NCBI GenBank assembly: GCA_002551355.1 | Contig: NTHE01000042.1 | Coordinates: 1-64,000, forward strand | Origin: Streptomyces sp. man185 | GTDB taxonomy: Bacteria; Actinomycetota; Actinomycetes; Streptomycetales; Streptomycetaceae | Length of the DNA stretch: 64,000 bases | Reading direction: 5' to 3' | In this document: in pieces, positions 8,438 through 16,156 of the stretch | Layout of the letters: the number at the start of each line of letters is the position of its first letter | How positions within the stretch are numbered: position 1 is the first letter of the stretch | Notes under the pieces: generated by a model | The model's database searches: none | Seen by the model: only the letters and a program-made list of their open reading frames with translations | Told to the model about the DNA's origin: nothing | Program-made: the position numbers and the translations under genes

Positions 8438-9222
8438 ACATCTCTGCCATAGCCGTCGTGGTACCCGCACACAACGAGGCAGAACGTATCGTGGCGTGTG
8501 TCCGCAGCATCGGCGCCGCGTCGAAGCGGGTGGCCCCGCTACCCGTGCGAACCGTGGTGGTCGCGGACGCCTGCACCGACACCACGGCGACCCTCGCCTC
8601 ACGGGAGGGCGCCCACGTCATGAGGATCGGCCACCGCAACGTCGGAGCCGCGCGCGCCGCCGGCGCCCAACGCGCCCTGGCGCTGCTGGGTGCCGCGGAA
8701 CCGGACATCTGGCTGGCCATGACGGATGCCGACTCGACGGTGCCCTCGCACTGGCTTGCCCGGCAGATCGCATGGGCCCGACGCGGCCACGACGCCGTTC
8801 TCGGCACCATCCGGCTCGCCCCGGCCGCGCCCGCCGGGCCCGGGCACGCGCGCGGTCGGCACGACGCCGCCTACTACCGCACCCGGCCGACAGCTCATGT
8901 CGGCACACCCTGGGAGCACCCGCACATCCACGGCGCGAACATGGGCGTGTCCGCCAGTGCCTACCGCCGAGTGGGCGGTTTCGCCCCGCTCACCACGAGC
9001 GAGGACCGCGACCTCGTGGCTCGGCTCATCGCGGCGGGCCACCACATCGCCCGGACCGACGACCACCCGGTGCATACCGCCGACCGGCTGCACGGCCGCG
9101 CCCCGGGCGGTCTGGCCGACCTTCTTGTCTCGCTCGACCACGGGAGGCCCGTGCTCCCCGTGTCGGAAGAACTGGGCTGGGTATCGGACGAACTGCAGAA
9201 CGACGGCGCGGGCAGCGGGTGA
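8434..9222 (+). CDS. family 2 glycosyltransferase
   Basis: A 262-residue GT-A fold transferase. The nucleotide-sugar N-terminus IAVVVPAHNEAERIVACVRS and the metal-binding MTDADST motif are clear; a later TTSEDRDLVARL segment carries the ED pair common in family 2. It has no predicted membrane segment, so it probably acts on a cytosolic or membrane-surface acceptor. It is the last gene of the four-gene coupled operon (ATGA overlap with the methyltransferase). The NodC-like logic (transferase, deacetylase, N-methyltransferase) is suggestive, but the protein is much shorter than chitin synthases and lacks their membrane helices, so a processive role is unlikely. No obvious terminator follows in the 170 bases to the next gene. 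Confidence 0.87.
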   Translation: MNISAIAVVVPAHNEAERIVACVRSIGAASKRVAPLPVRTVVVADACTDTTATLASREGAHVMRIGHRNVGAARAAGAQRALALLGAAEPDIWLAMTDADSTVPSHWLARQIAWARRGHDAVLGTIRLAPAAPAGPGHARGRHDAAYYRTRPTAHVGTPWEHPHIHGANMGVSASAYRRVGGFAPLTTSEDRDLVARLIAAGHHIARTDDHPVHTADRLHGRAPGGLADLLVSLDHGRPVLPVSEELGWVSDELQNDGAGSG

Positions 9223-9391
9223 CCCACGCAGCGGCCGGGGTGGCATCGTGGTGAACCCTCCCGCATCTGCAGGCCGCGCTGCGCCGTCGACGACCGCCGC
9301 TACGACCAGGGCTTCCGCATGCTGGGCCTTCGCCGACAGGGCTGATTACCGCATGTACGAGTGCTTCGCGCCGGCAGCCGGCTCCGCCCCC

Positions 9392-10645
9392 TCACCGCTT
9401 GCCCGGGGGCACGCTCATTGCCAGGAGCGCGGTGTCGTCGTCGAGTCCCTCGCCGAATGAGTCCAGCAGTGCGGTGAGCGACCTGACAACTCCGGGGGCC
9501 GAGGTGGGCACGAGGGACCGCACGAAGGCCAGGAGTGCTTCGTCGCCGTAGCGTTCACCCGGGTTCCGGGTACGGGCCTCGGTCAGGCCGTCGGTGTAGA
9601 GCAGCAGGGTGTCGCCGGGGCGCAGGTCCAGGGTGGCGGTGGTGAACTGCGCGTCCGGTACGACTCCTACCAGCTGGCCACCCGGGGTGGGCAGGTAGTC
9701 GGCGCTGCCGTCGGCCCGGAGCAGCACAGCGGGAGGGTGGCCACCGCCGGCCAGGACGACGTGGAATCCGGCGTCGTTCTCCTTGGGTGTGAGCAAGCCG
9801 AAGATCACGGTGCAGAAGAACGGTTCGTCCTCCTGGGCCTGCTGGTCGAGCGCGCTGTTGAGGTTGGCCAGCACTCTGACCGGTTCGGGATCGGAGACCG
9901 CCGCGGCTCTCAGGGTGTACCGCGCCAATGATGTCACCACGGCTGCGTCCGCGCCCTTGCCGCGCACGTCTCCCATGAAGAACCCCCAGGTTCCGGCGGC
10001 GAGCGGGAACAGGTCGTAGAAGTCCCCGCCCACCTCGTCGGAGGATGCGAAGTGGTAGTGCGCGGAGGTCTCCATGCCCGGAACCGGTTCGATGGCCGGC
10101 GGGATCAAGGTGCGCTGCAGGGTGGTGGCGAGGCGTTGCAAACGTTCGCGGTCGGCCTCGGCATCCTGCCGGGCCCGCAGGAGTTCACGCTCGTAGGTAC
10201 GCCTGTCCCGGGCGTCCAAGAGGGTGGTACGGATCAGCAGCGGTTCGCCGTCTTCGTCCCGCTTGACGGTGGAGGTGACCAGAACGGGCAGCCGGGTGCC
10301 GTCCGCGGCCCTGAGTTCCAGGGCGACGCCGTTGACCTCTCCCTGCATCCGCAGGAGTGGTGCGAAGTGAGTCTCGTGGTACAGCCTGCCGCCGATGGTC
10401 AGCAGGTCGGAGAAGTGCCGGTGGCCCACCAGGTCCTCGCGACGGTGGCCGAGCCATTTCAGGAGCGTTCCGTTGACTTTGGCGATCCGCCCGTCCAGCA
10501 GTGTGGAGAGGTAGCCGCACGGGGCGTTCTCGTACAGGTCCTCCGCACTGTCCTCCAGCAGAGCGGAGAGCACCGGGTAGTGCTGGTTACGGGCCGCCGC
10601 CGGCCACGATCCGCCGGTCCCGTCGCCGCCCGGGGGCACGGTCAC
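9392..10645 (-). CDS. rsbP: PAS-domain PP2C phosphatase, RsbP-like
   Basis: A 417-residue serine phosphatase of the SpoIIE/RsbU class. Residues about 35-150 form a PAS domain (YENAPCGYLSTLLDGRIAKV), then a coiled-coil linker (ERELLRARQDAEADRERLQR) and a PPM-type phosphatase domain with metal-site motifs VGGDFYDLF, MGDVRGKGADAA, LAGGGHPPA, LLLYTDGLTEAR and GLDDDTALLAM. In Bacillus, RsbP dephosphorylates the anti-anti-sigma factor RsbV under energy stress. Its start overlaps the stop of the RsbQ-like gene by four bases, the same pairing and order as rsbQ-rsbP in B. subtilis. I infer an energy- or redox-linked switch acting on a sigma-factor partner network; no RsbV/RsbW gene is in the window. 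Confidence 0.9.
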   Translation of the reverse strand: MTVPPGGDGTGGSWPAAARNQHYPVLSALLEDSAEDLYENAPCGYLSTLLDGRIAKVNGTLLKWLGHRREDLVGHRHFSDLLTIGGRLYHETHFAPLLRMQGEVNGVALELRAADGTRLPVLVTSTVKRDEDGEPLLIRTTLLDARDRRTYERELLRARQDAEADRERLQRLATTLQRTLIPPAIEPVPGMETSAHYHFASSDEVGGDFYDLFPLAAGTWGFFMGDVRGKGADAAVVTSLARYTLRAAAVSDPEPVRVLANLNSALDQQAQEDEPFFCTVIFGLLTPKENDAGFHVVLAGGGHPPAVLLRADGSADYLPTPGGQLVGVVPDAQFTTATLDLRPGDTLLLYTDGLTEARTRNPGERYGDEALLAFVRSLVPTSAPGVVRSLTALLDSFGEGLDDDTALLAMSVPPGKR

Positions 10646-11442
10646 GGCCCCTGCACGAAGGCGATGATCGCCTCAGCAGTCTCCTCGGGGGCGCTCAGCT
10701 GGGGGCAGTGGCCCGTCGAGTCCAGAGTGACCAGCACGCTGCCGGGGATCTGCGCGTGGACGAAGGCGCCCACCTCACGCGGGGCGATCGTGTCGCGCGC
10801 GCTCTCGGCGACGAGCGTCGGAACAGTCACCTTGGGGAGGTCCGCCCGGTTGTCGGACAGGAAGGTGGCTCTCGCGAAGACCCGGGCGATCTCGGGGTCC
10901 GTGCGGCAGAAGCTGTTGGTCAGCTCCTCCCCCAGTTCGGGACGCTCCGGGTTCCCCATGATCACCGGTGCCATGGTCGCCGACCAGCCCAAATAGTTGC
11001 TGTCCAGCGACTCGAGCAGTTCGTCGATGTCCTGCTCGCTGAATCCGCCCCGGTAGTCGCCGTCGTCGATGTACGACGGGGAGGGGGTGAGAAGGACCAG
11101 TTTTTCGAAGAGTGCGGGCTCCTGCACGGCGGCGAGCACACCGATCATGGAGCTGACCGAATGCCCGACGAAGGTCACGGGCCCGAGGCCGAGCTCCCGG
11201 CAGATCCCGATGACATCCTGCGCATAGCCGTCCAGGGTGGAGTACCGCTCGTGACTCCAGGCAGAGGCGTCGGAACGCCCCGCCCCCACATGATCGAACA
11301 GGACCACCTGGAAGCGCTCCTCCAGCGCGGGCGCGACGAGCCGCCAGAGATTCTGATCGCAGCCGAACCCGTGGGCGAGCATCACCACCGGTCCGCTCTC
11401 CCGGCCTGTCACCCGTACTCGGTTTCTCCTTCGCACGTCCAC
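10642..11442 (-). CDS. rsbQ: alpha/beta hydrolase, RsbQ-like
   Basis: A 266-residue alpha/beta hydrolase very close in layout to B. subtilis RsbQ: the oxyanion segment AHGFGCDQNLW, the FDHVGAGRSD and RYSTLDGYAQDVIGICRELG segments, the nucleophile elbow GHSVSSMIG, RADLPKVTVPTLV, and a C-terminal GHCPQLSAPEET catalytic-histidine region. RsbQ is needed to activate the partner phosphatase RsbP, probably by supplying or hydrolysing a small molecule for its PAS domain. GTG at 11442 is preferred because the family starts just before the RRNRVRV segment and AGGA lies seven bases upstream; an in-frame start at 11502 would add an unrelated N-terminus. It is followed with overlap by the phosphatase gene. 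A perfect 12-base-arm hairpin lies about 100 bases upstream. Confidence 0.9.
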   Translation of the reverse strand: MDVRRRNRVRVTGRESGPVVMLAHGFGCDQNLWRLVAPALEERFQVVLFDHVGAGRSDASAWSHERYSTLDGYAQDVIGICRELGLGPVTFVGHSVSSMIGVLAAVQEPALFEKLVLLTPSPSYIDDGDYRGGFSEQDIDELLESLDSNYLGWSATMAPVIMGNPERPELGEELTNSFCRTDPEIARVFARATFLSDNRADLPKVTVPTLVAESARDTIAPREVGAFVHAQIPGSVLVTLDSTGHCPQLSAPEETAEAIIAFVQGP

Positions 11443-12103
11443 ATGGACATCCTGACACCCTTTGCACCTCACGGCCTGGCCTGCCGGGCTGCCGCCGCCC
11501 ACCAGCGAGGATCACGATTCCGGGGCGGGAAGGCGAGTTCCGTCGTCCCTTGCGTACCCGGTTACGCAAGGGACGCACCCCCTGTGGCATGGATTCCCGG
11601 GCCAGAAGTCCACACCCGCCTGCCATGTCACCCTGTCGGTGTCCTGCGGCGTGGCAGGGGAGCTCGTCGCGTACGTCTGCGTCGCCCTCGCGGCGCCCGG
11701 CGCCGCCGGTCGGGCCCCCGCGGCGGCCGGGTCGAGCGGCTGACCGCAGCCCGCGAGGGCGCGAAGAACGCGCGCGCTTGGTGAATACCACCGTGCCGCG
11801 GCGTTCCATGTCGGCGACCACCACTGGTCACCGACCCGCACGAGGCCGACGCGGTCGCGCACCAGCCGTCGCTCGTCGACGGGGTGCACACCGTGGAGAG
11901 CGACGACTGCAGCACACACGCCGCCGCTGCTCTCTCGCAAGGTCGCAGACTGCGCCCCCGTCGCGGAGGTGCGCCCCGGTGCCGCGCAGCTGCCGGACGC
12001 GACCGCGCTGGACAGGTCGTGTGACCGGCGGGAGTGTCTCAGGCGGCGCAGCTCCCAAGGACGAGGCGTGTCGGGCGTCGCGTCCGGGAACCGCAGCGGC
12101 CGC
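11443..12103. other. 660-base intergenic region
   Basis: No frame on either strand has a credible start, ribosome site and protein-like composition. A short plus-strand run near 11720-11780 (RVERLTAAREGAKNARAW) might be the end of a lost gene. The notable structure is the perfect inverted repeat at 11545-11574, annotated separately. Confidence 0.5.
11545..11574. promoter_or_regulatory. perfect 12-base inverted repeat, operator or hairpin upstream of the RsbQ/RsbP operon
   Basis: GTCCCTTGCGTA at 11545 and TACGCAAGGGAC at 11563 are exact reverse complements around the six bases CCCGGT. The site lies about 100 bases upstream of the rsbQ-like start, where a promoter would be expected, and no T-run follows it in either direction, so an operator is as likely as a terminator. 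Confidence 0.55.
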
Positions 12104-12442
12104 TCAGAGGTGGTCGTCCAGGAACGTCCGTAGCTCGGCGATGGTCATGAGTCCCGTGCCGTGCGCCACCACCTCTCCCTCCTTCAGCAGGAGGTAGGAC
12201 GGGGCCCCAGTGATCCCGTATCGCTCGGTTGCCGCCGGACAGCGCGTGATGTCGGTGCGGACGATCGTCAGGCGGCCCGTGCAGTCGTCGGCGATGTCAC
12301 CCACGACGAGGTCCATCACCCGGCAGGGCTCGATTGCCTTGGGCCATGTCCCGGTGAAGTAGGCGAGGACCGGAACTCTGCTCATCCCCAGGATGAAACT
12401 GAACTCCGCGTCCTCACGGGCTCGGTGTACCCGTTTCTTCAT
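12104..12442 (-). CDS. thioredoxin-like protein with a degenerate active site
   Basis: A 112-residue thioredoxin-fold protein: FTGTWPKAIEPCRVMDLVVG at the usual active-site position, LTIVRTDITRCPAATERYGI and the cis-proline region GAPSYLLLKEGEVV. The canonical WCGPC is replaced by a longer WPKAIEPC segment with only the second cysteine, so normal dithiol redox chemistry is not expected; a monothiol or binding role is possible. AGGAG lies seven bases before the ATG at 12442. Length is normal for thioredoxin. It appears monocistronic; similar single-cysteine thioredoxin-like proteins occur in streptomycetes but I know of no defined function. Confidence 0.8.
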   Translation of the reverse strand: MKKRVHRAREDAEFSFILGMSRVPVLAYFTGTWPKAIEPCRVMDLVVGDIADDCTGRLTIVRTDITRCPAATERYGITGAPSYLLLKEGEVVAHGTGLMTIAELRTFLDDHL

Positions 12443-12694
12443 GGACGCTCCTGACCTCGTGTTCCGTCATTCCACACCATCATCCCTCGCGCGGGGCTGC
12501 AGCCTGCCTCGCGCGAGGTGGGACAGCTGACGCCAGGACGAATGCCTCCCGGCAGGCCTCCCGAGACCTTGTCAGACCTTCGCATCGCCCCCCCGGTCCG
12601 TCTGACTCTTACCGCTCTTCCTCTGGCCGCATGAGCCAGCCGGTGACACCGAGCACGGTGTCGCGGACGCGGTCGTCCACGGTTGACACACGCG

Positions 12695-13834
12695 TCAGCT
12701 CCCCCGAAGACCGACCGCCAGCGTCAGTTCAAGGACCCGGTGCGGCGATGCGAGATCCGGGAACAGCCCTCGCAGCTGTGTCATCCGGTACCGGACTGTC
12801 TGGGGATGGACGAACAATGCCGCCGCCACCTCGTCTCGCCTGCCCTGGTGCAGCAGCCAGGCGCGCAACGTCTCCTCCAGCCGCCGAGCAGTTGCGACGG
12901 GCAAGGTCCGCAGCGGTGCGAGGGCTCGGGCACGCAGGTCTGCGAACGCGTCCACGTCGGCGCTCAGGACCAGCTCGGGCAGATGGTCCTCGGTGTCCCG
13001 GATATCGGAGGAGAGTGAGCGCGCGCGTACGGCTCGTGCGTACGAGGCGGATGCACGAGTCCATGGCCGGGCCGGACCGACCACAGCGGTGCGGTCGGTC
13101 AGCTGCCGCAAGAGATGTGATCGGTCGGCATCGGGGACGAGCAGCACACCGGTGGCATCCGGCAGATCGTCGAGGACCAGGGTGCTCGGGTCGAGCGCGC
13201 GGTAGACGGGGCGGGCCTGGGCGGCGGGCAGCAGGACCGCGGTCAGCGAAACCGGAGGCTGCCACCCGGCCCGTTGACCAGAAGCCAGCAGCACCTCCGG
13301 GCTCGCGCCGGCGAGAAGGTCGCGGGCCAGATGTTCCAGGTGGCGCTCGTGGGCCCTGCCCCGGGCGGCCAGTTCGTCGGCGTGGCCCGCGGCGCTCGCG
13401 GCGGAGAGCTCGTCGATGTAGGCGAAGGTCAGCTCGGCGAACTTGGCGACCTCGGCGGCGGGCAGACCTGCGGGTACGGCGCCCGCTGCCAGGCATCGCC
13501 AGGCCACGCGGGCACCGACGCGGTAGGCGCTGAGCAGGGCGTCCATCGAACGGCCGTCGCGCACCTCGCCGCGACCCAGCTCGTAGGCTGCGTCACCGCC
13601 GTCGCCGCCTGTGGCGTTCCCGCTCGCGAGGTCCAGGTAGTGCCCCAGGGCGGTTCGGACGGCTCGGCGGATGGTGCCGCCCATGCGGCCCGAAAGGGCG
13701 TTGGCGTAGGAAGGAACCTCGTCGATGATCGCCTGGACGATCTCGTCGGCGGTGGTCTTCAGCGCGGCCCGAAGTGCGGTGACCGTCGTCTCATCCAGGG
13801 CCAGTTCGCTGGCCCTCCGGATTGCATGGCTCAT
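12695..13834 (-). CDS. PucR/CdaR-type transcriptional regulator
   Basis: A 379-residue regulator starting MSHAIRRASELALDETTVTA at 13834 with AGGG upstream; an in-frame start at 13972 would overlap the divergent promoter and is rejected. The N-terminal two thirds include a helical region and a segment resembling the GGDEF-like CdaR domain (residues about 165-290); the C-terminus has the PucR helix-turn-helix: EETLRAWLLHQGRRDEVAAA followed by LFVHPQTVRYRMTQLRGLF. It is transcribed divergently from the ferredoxin reductase and desaturase genes with only 86 bases between starts, so it very probably controls them and itself. PucR regulators often sense metabolites; an acyl-chain signal would fit, by inference. 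Confidence 0.88.
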   Translation of the reverse strand: MSHAIRRASELALDETTVTALRAALKTTADEIVQAIIDEVPSYANALSGRMGGTIRRAVRTALGHYLDLASGNATGGDGGDAAYELGRGEVRDGRSMDALLSAYRVGARVAWRCLAAGAVPAGLPAAEVAKFAELTFAYIDELSAASAAGHADELAARGRAHERHLEHLARDLLAGASPEVLLASGQRAGWQPPVSLTAVLLPAAQARPVYRALDPSTLVLDDLPDATGVLLVPDADRSHLLRQLTDRTAVVGPARPWTRASASYARAVRARSLSSDIRDTEDHLPELVLSADVDAFADLRARALAPLRTLPVATARRLEETLRAWLLHQGRRDEVAAALFVHPQTVRYRMTQLRGLFPDLASPHRVLELTLAVGLRGS

Positions 13835-13919
13835 ATTTGTTCCCTGCGAACAATTCAGCCGATCAGATTCACGTCCTGCGGTCAGGACTTTACGCCATGA
13901 GGCGCAGCAGGCTGGGGTC

Positions 13920-14975
13920 ATGACGATTGCAGCCCTCCGCAGTAGGGCATGGAAGCTTCTGGAGATGATCACGACGCCGCTGCTGCCGTCGGACTACCTC
14001 GACCTGGTCAGCCCGCTGCGTGCCGGCGCTGACCTTCGTGGGCGTATCGAGGCCGTGCATCCCGAGACGGTTGACGCCGCGACTGTCGTGATCAGGCCTG
14101 GACGGGGCTGGCGCGGCCACGCAGCAGGTCAGTACGTGCGGATCGGGGTCGACGTCGACGGGGTGCGCCTGTGGCGTGCCTATTCGATCACCTCGCCGAC
14201 AGACCGCAAGGACGGCCGCGTCACGATCACCGTGAAGGCGATCCCGGACGGCAAGGTCAGCAACCACCTGGTCCGCAGGGCGAAACCGGGCACGCTGCTC
14301 CAGCTCGACCAGCCGACCGGTGACTTCGTACTGTCGCAGGCCAAGCCCGCCAAGGTGCTGTACCTGACGGCGGGCAGCGGCATCACGCCCGTGATGGGCA
14401 TGCTGCGCGACGTCGAGTTCGACGACGTCGTCATGGTCCACTGTGCGCCACGACCGCAAGACGTGATCTTCCGCAACGAACTGCACGGCATGGTCGCGGA
14501 CAAGAGGCTGCGGCTCACCGAGGTGCACACCGACACGGACGGCATGCTCGACATCGCCCGTCTTGACGAACTCGTGCCCGACTGGGCCGAGCGCGAGACC
14601 TGGGCCTGCGGGCCCGCGGGCCTGCTCGACGCAGCCGAAGAGCACTGGACCGAGCGCGGCGTCCAAGAGCGGCTGCACACCGAACGCTTCCGCCCCGGCA
14701 TTGTCGTCGTCGGCGACGGCGGCGAGGTCACGTTCAGCGCCTCCGGCAAATCCGTCGACGCGGACGGGGCCACCCCGTTGCTGGACATCGGCGAGGAGGC
14801 CGGCGTGCTCATGCCCTCCGGGTGTCGCATGGGCATCTGCTTCGGCTGCGTCACGCCGCTCAAGGCGGGCGCCGTCCGCGATCTGCGCACCGGCGAGATC
14901 ACCGAGGCCGAGCCGGGCGTCCTCATCCAGACCTGCGTGTCCGCCGCGGCGGGCCCCTGCGACATCGAACGGTAG
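13920..14975 (+). CDS. ferredoxin reductase with C-terminal 2Fe-2S domain, electron donor to the adjacent desaturase
   Basis: A 351-residue flavoprotein: FAD domain with RAYSITSPTD, NAD(P)H domain with YLTAGSGITPVMGMLRDVEF and CGPAGLLD, and a plant-type [2Fe-2S] domain at the C-terminus with SGCRMGICFGCVTPL and a final QTCVSA cysteine. This domain order matches M. tuberculosis Rv3230c, which passes NADPH electrons to the membrane stearoyl-CoA desaturase DesA3. The desaturase gene follows after seven bases. ATG at 13920 starts the conserved region; upstream in-frame codons lie inside the divergent promoter region. The product is likely cytosolic at the membrane face. Confidence 0.92.
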   Translation: MTIAALRSRAWKLLEMITTPLLPSDYLDLVSPLRAGADLRGRIEAVHPETVDAATVVIRPGRGWRGHAAGQYVRIGVDVDGVRLWRAYSITSPTDRKDGRVTITVKAIPDGKVSNHLVRRAKPGTLLQLDQPTGDFVLSQAKPAKVLYLTAGSGITPVMGMLRDVEFDDVVMVHCAPRPQDVIFRNELHGMVADKRLRLTEVHTDTDGMLDIARLDELVPDWAERETWACGPAGLLDAAEEHWTERGVQERLHTERFRPGIVVVGDGGEVTFSASGKSVDADGATPLLDIGEEAGVLMPSGCRMGICFGCVTPLKAGAVRDLRTGEITEAEPGVLIQTCVSAAAGPCDIER

Positions 14976-14982
14976 GAGCACC

Positions 14983-16101
14983 TTGACCGCCATCGACCCC
15001 ACCGCCCACCTGACAACGGAGCAGATCGAGGAGCTGGGCCGCGAACTCGACGCGATCCGCGACGAGGTGATCGCCGATCGCGGCGAGAAAGACGCCGCCT
15101 ACATCCGCAAGGTCATCTCGGCGCAGCGCAAGCTCGAGCTGGTCAGCAGAGGCGTGCTGCTGTTCTCGATCTTCCCGCCCGCCTGGTTGCTCGGCACCGC
15201 CGGGCTGTCCGTGGCGAAGATCATGGACAACATGGAGATCGGCCACAACATCCTCCACGGCCAGTGGGACTGGATGCGGGACCCCAAGATTCACTCCACC
15301 ACCTGGGAGTGGGACCACGTCTCGCCGTCCGAGCAGTGGAGGCACTCGCACAACGAGCTGCACCACACGTACACCAACGTGATCGGCAAGGACAACGACC
15401 TCGGCTACGGCATCATGCGCGTCGACGAGGACCAGACGTGGCACCCCTTCCATCTCGGCCAGCCGCTGTGGAACTTCCTCAACGCCTGCTTCTTCGAGTA
15501 CGGGATCGCGGCGTACGACCTGGAGCTCGGCAAGAACCTCCACAAACGCCGCCGCAAGAACCCGGAGTTCCGCGCGAGGGCCGGCGCCGTGGGCCGCAAG
15601 ATCCGCAAGCAGGTGCTCAAGGACTACGTGATCCACCCGCTGTTGTCGGGCCCGTCCTTCCTCACCACACTCGCCGCCACGTTCACCGCGAACCTGGTAC
15701 GCAACATCTGGACCCACTCGGTGATCATGTGCGGGCACTTCCCCGAGGGCGTACAGGTCTTCGAGCGACGGTCGATCAGGGGCGAGACGCGCGGACAGTG
15801 GTACCTGCGCCAGATGATGGGCTCGGCGAACATCAGCGGCAGCAAGGCCATGCACTTCATGACCGGCAACCTGTCGCACCAGATCGAGCACCATCTCTTC
15901 CCGGACCTGCCGAGCAACCGGTACGCCGAGGTCGCGGTGAAGGTGCGCGCGCTGTTCGAAAAGTACGAACTGGATTACGTCACCGGCCCGCTGCCCAAGC
16001 AGGTGTTCTCCGCGTGGCACAAGGTCTTCCGGCTCGCTCTGCCGAACAGGAAGCCCAAGGTCGAAGAGCGGGACCACGAGCAGGAGTTCGCCGCCGCCTG
16101 A
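14983..16101 (+). CDS. membrane acyl-CoA/fatty acid desaturase
   Basis: A 372-residue diiron desaturase starting at TTG 14983 with AGGAG five bases upstream. Histidine boxes of the membrane desaturase family are all present: GHNILHGQWD (HxxxxH), WRHSHNELHHTYTN (HxxxHH type) and HQIEHHLFPDLP (QxxHH), interspersed with hydrophobic stretches (VLLFSIFPPAWLLGTAGL and others). It introduces a cis double bond into fatty acyl chains, with electrons from the reductase just upstream. The pair likely adjusts membrane fluidity under the divergent PucR regulator. The C-terminus is charged and cytosolic. It is convergent with the kinase gene downstream, only 55 bases away, and no strong terminator was found between them. 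Confidence 0.93.
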   Translation: MTAIDPTAHLTTEQIEELGRELDAIRDEVIADRGEKDAAYIRKVISAQRKLELVSRGVLLFSIFPPAWLLGTAGLSVAKIMDNMEIGHNILHGQWDWMRDPKIHSTTWEWDHVSPSEQWRHSHNELHHTYTNVIGKDNDLGYGIMRVDEDQTWHPFHLGQPLWNFLNACFFEYGIAAYDLELGKNLHKRRRKNPEFRARAGAVGRKIRKQVLKDYVIHPLLSGPSFLTTLAATFTANLVRNIWTHSVIMCGHFPEGVQVFERRSIRGETRGQWYLRQMMGSANISGSKAMHFMTGNLSHQIEHHLFPDLPSNRYAEVAVKVRALFEKYELDYVTGPLPKQVFSAWHKVFRLALPNRKPKVEERDHEQEFAAA

Positions 16102-16156
16102 GTCCCGGTAGCGGTTCGGATCTCTCTCGGCCGTACCGGCGGCGCCGACGGGGGCG

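Noticed and set aside
7505..9254. Long overlapping frames in the four-gene cassette
   Set aside because: They mix sequence from different true genes in the wrong frame; the overlapping ATGA starts and the family motifs fix the real genes.
11504..11940. Minus-strand frames up to 142 codons upstream of rsbQ
   Set aside because: No ribosome site, alanine/arginine-rich composition and no motifs; they overlap the perfect inverted repeat.
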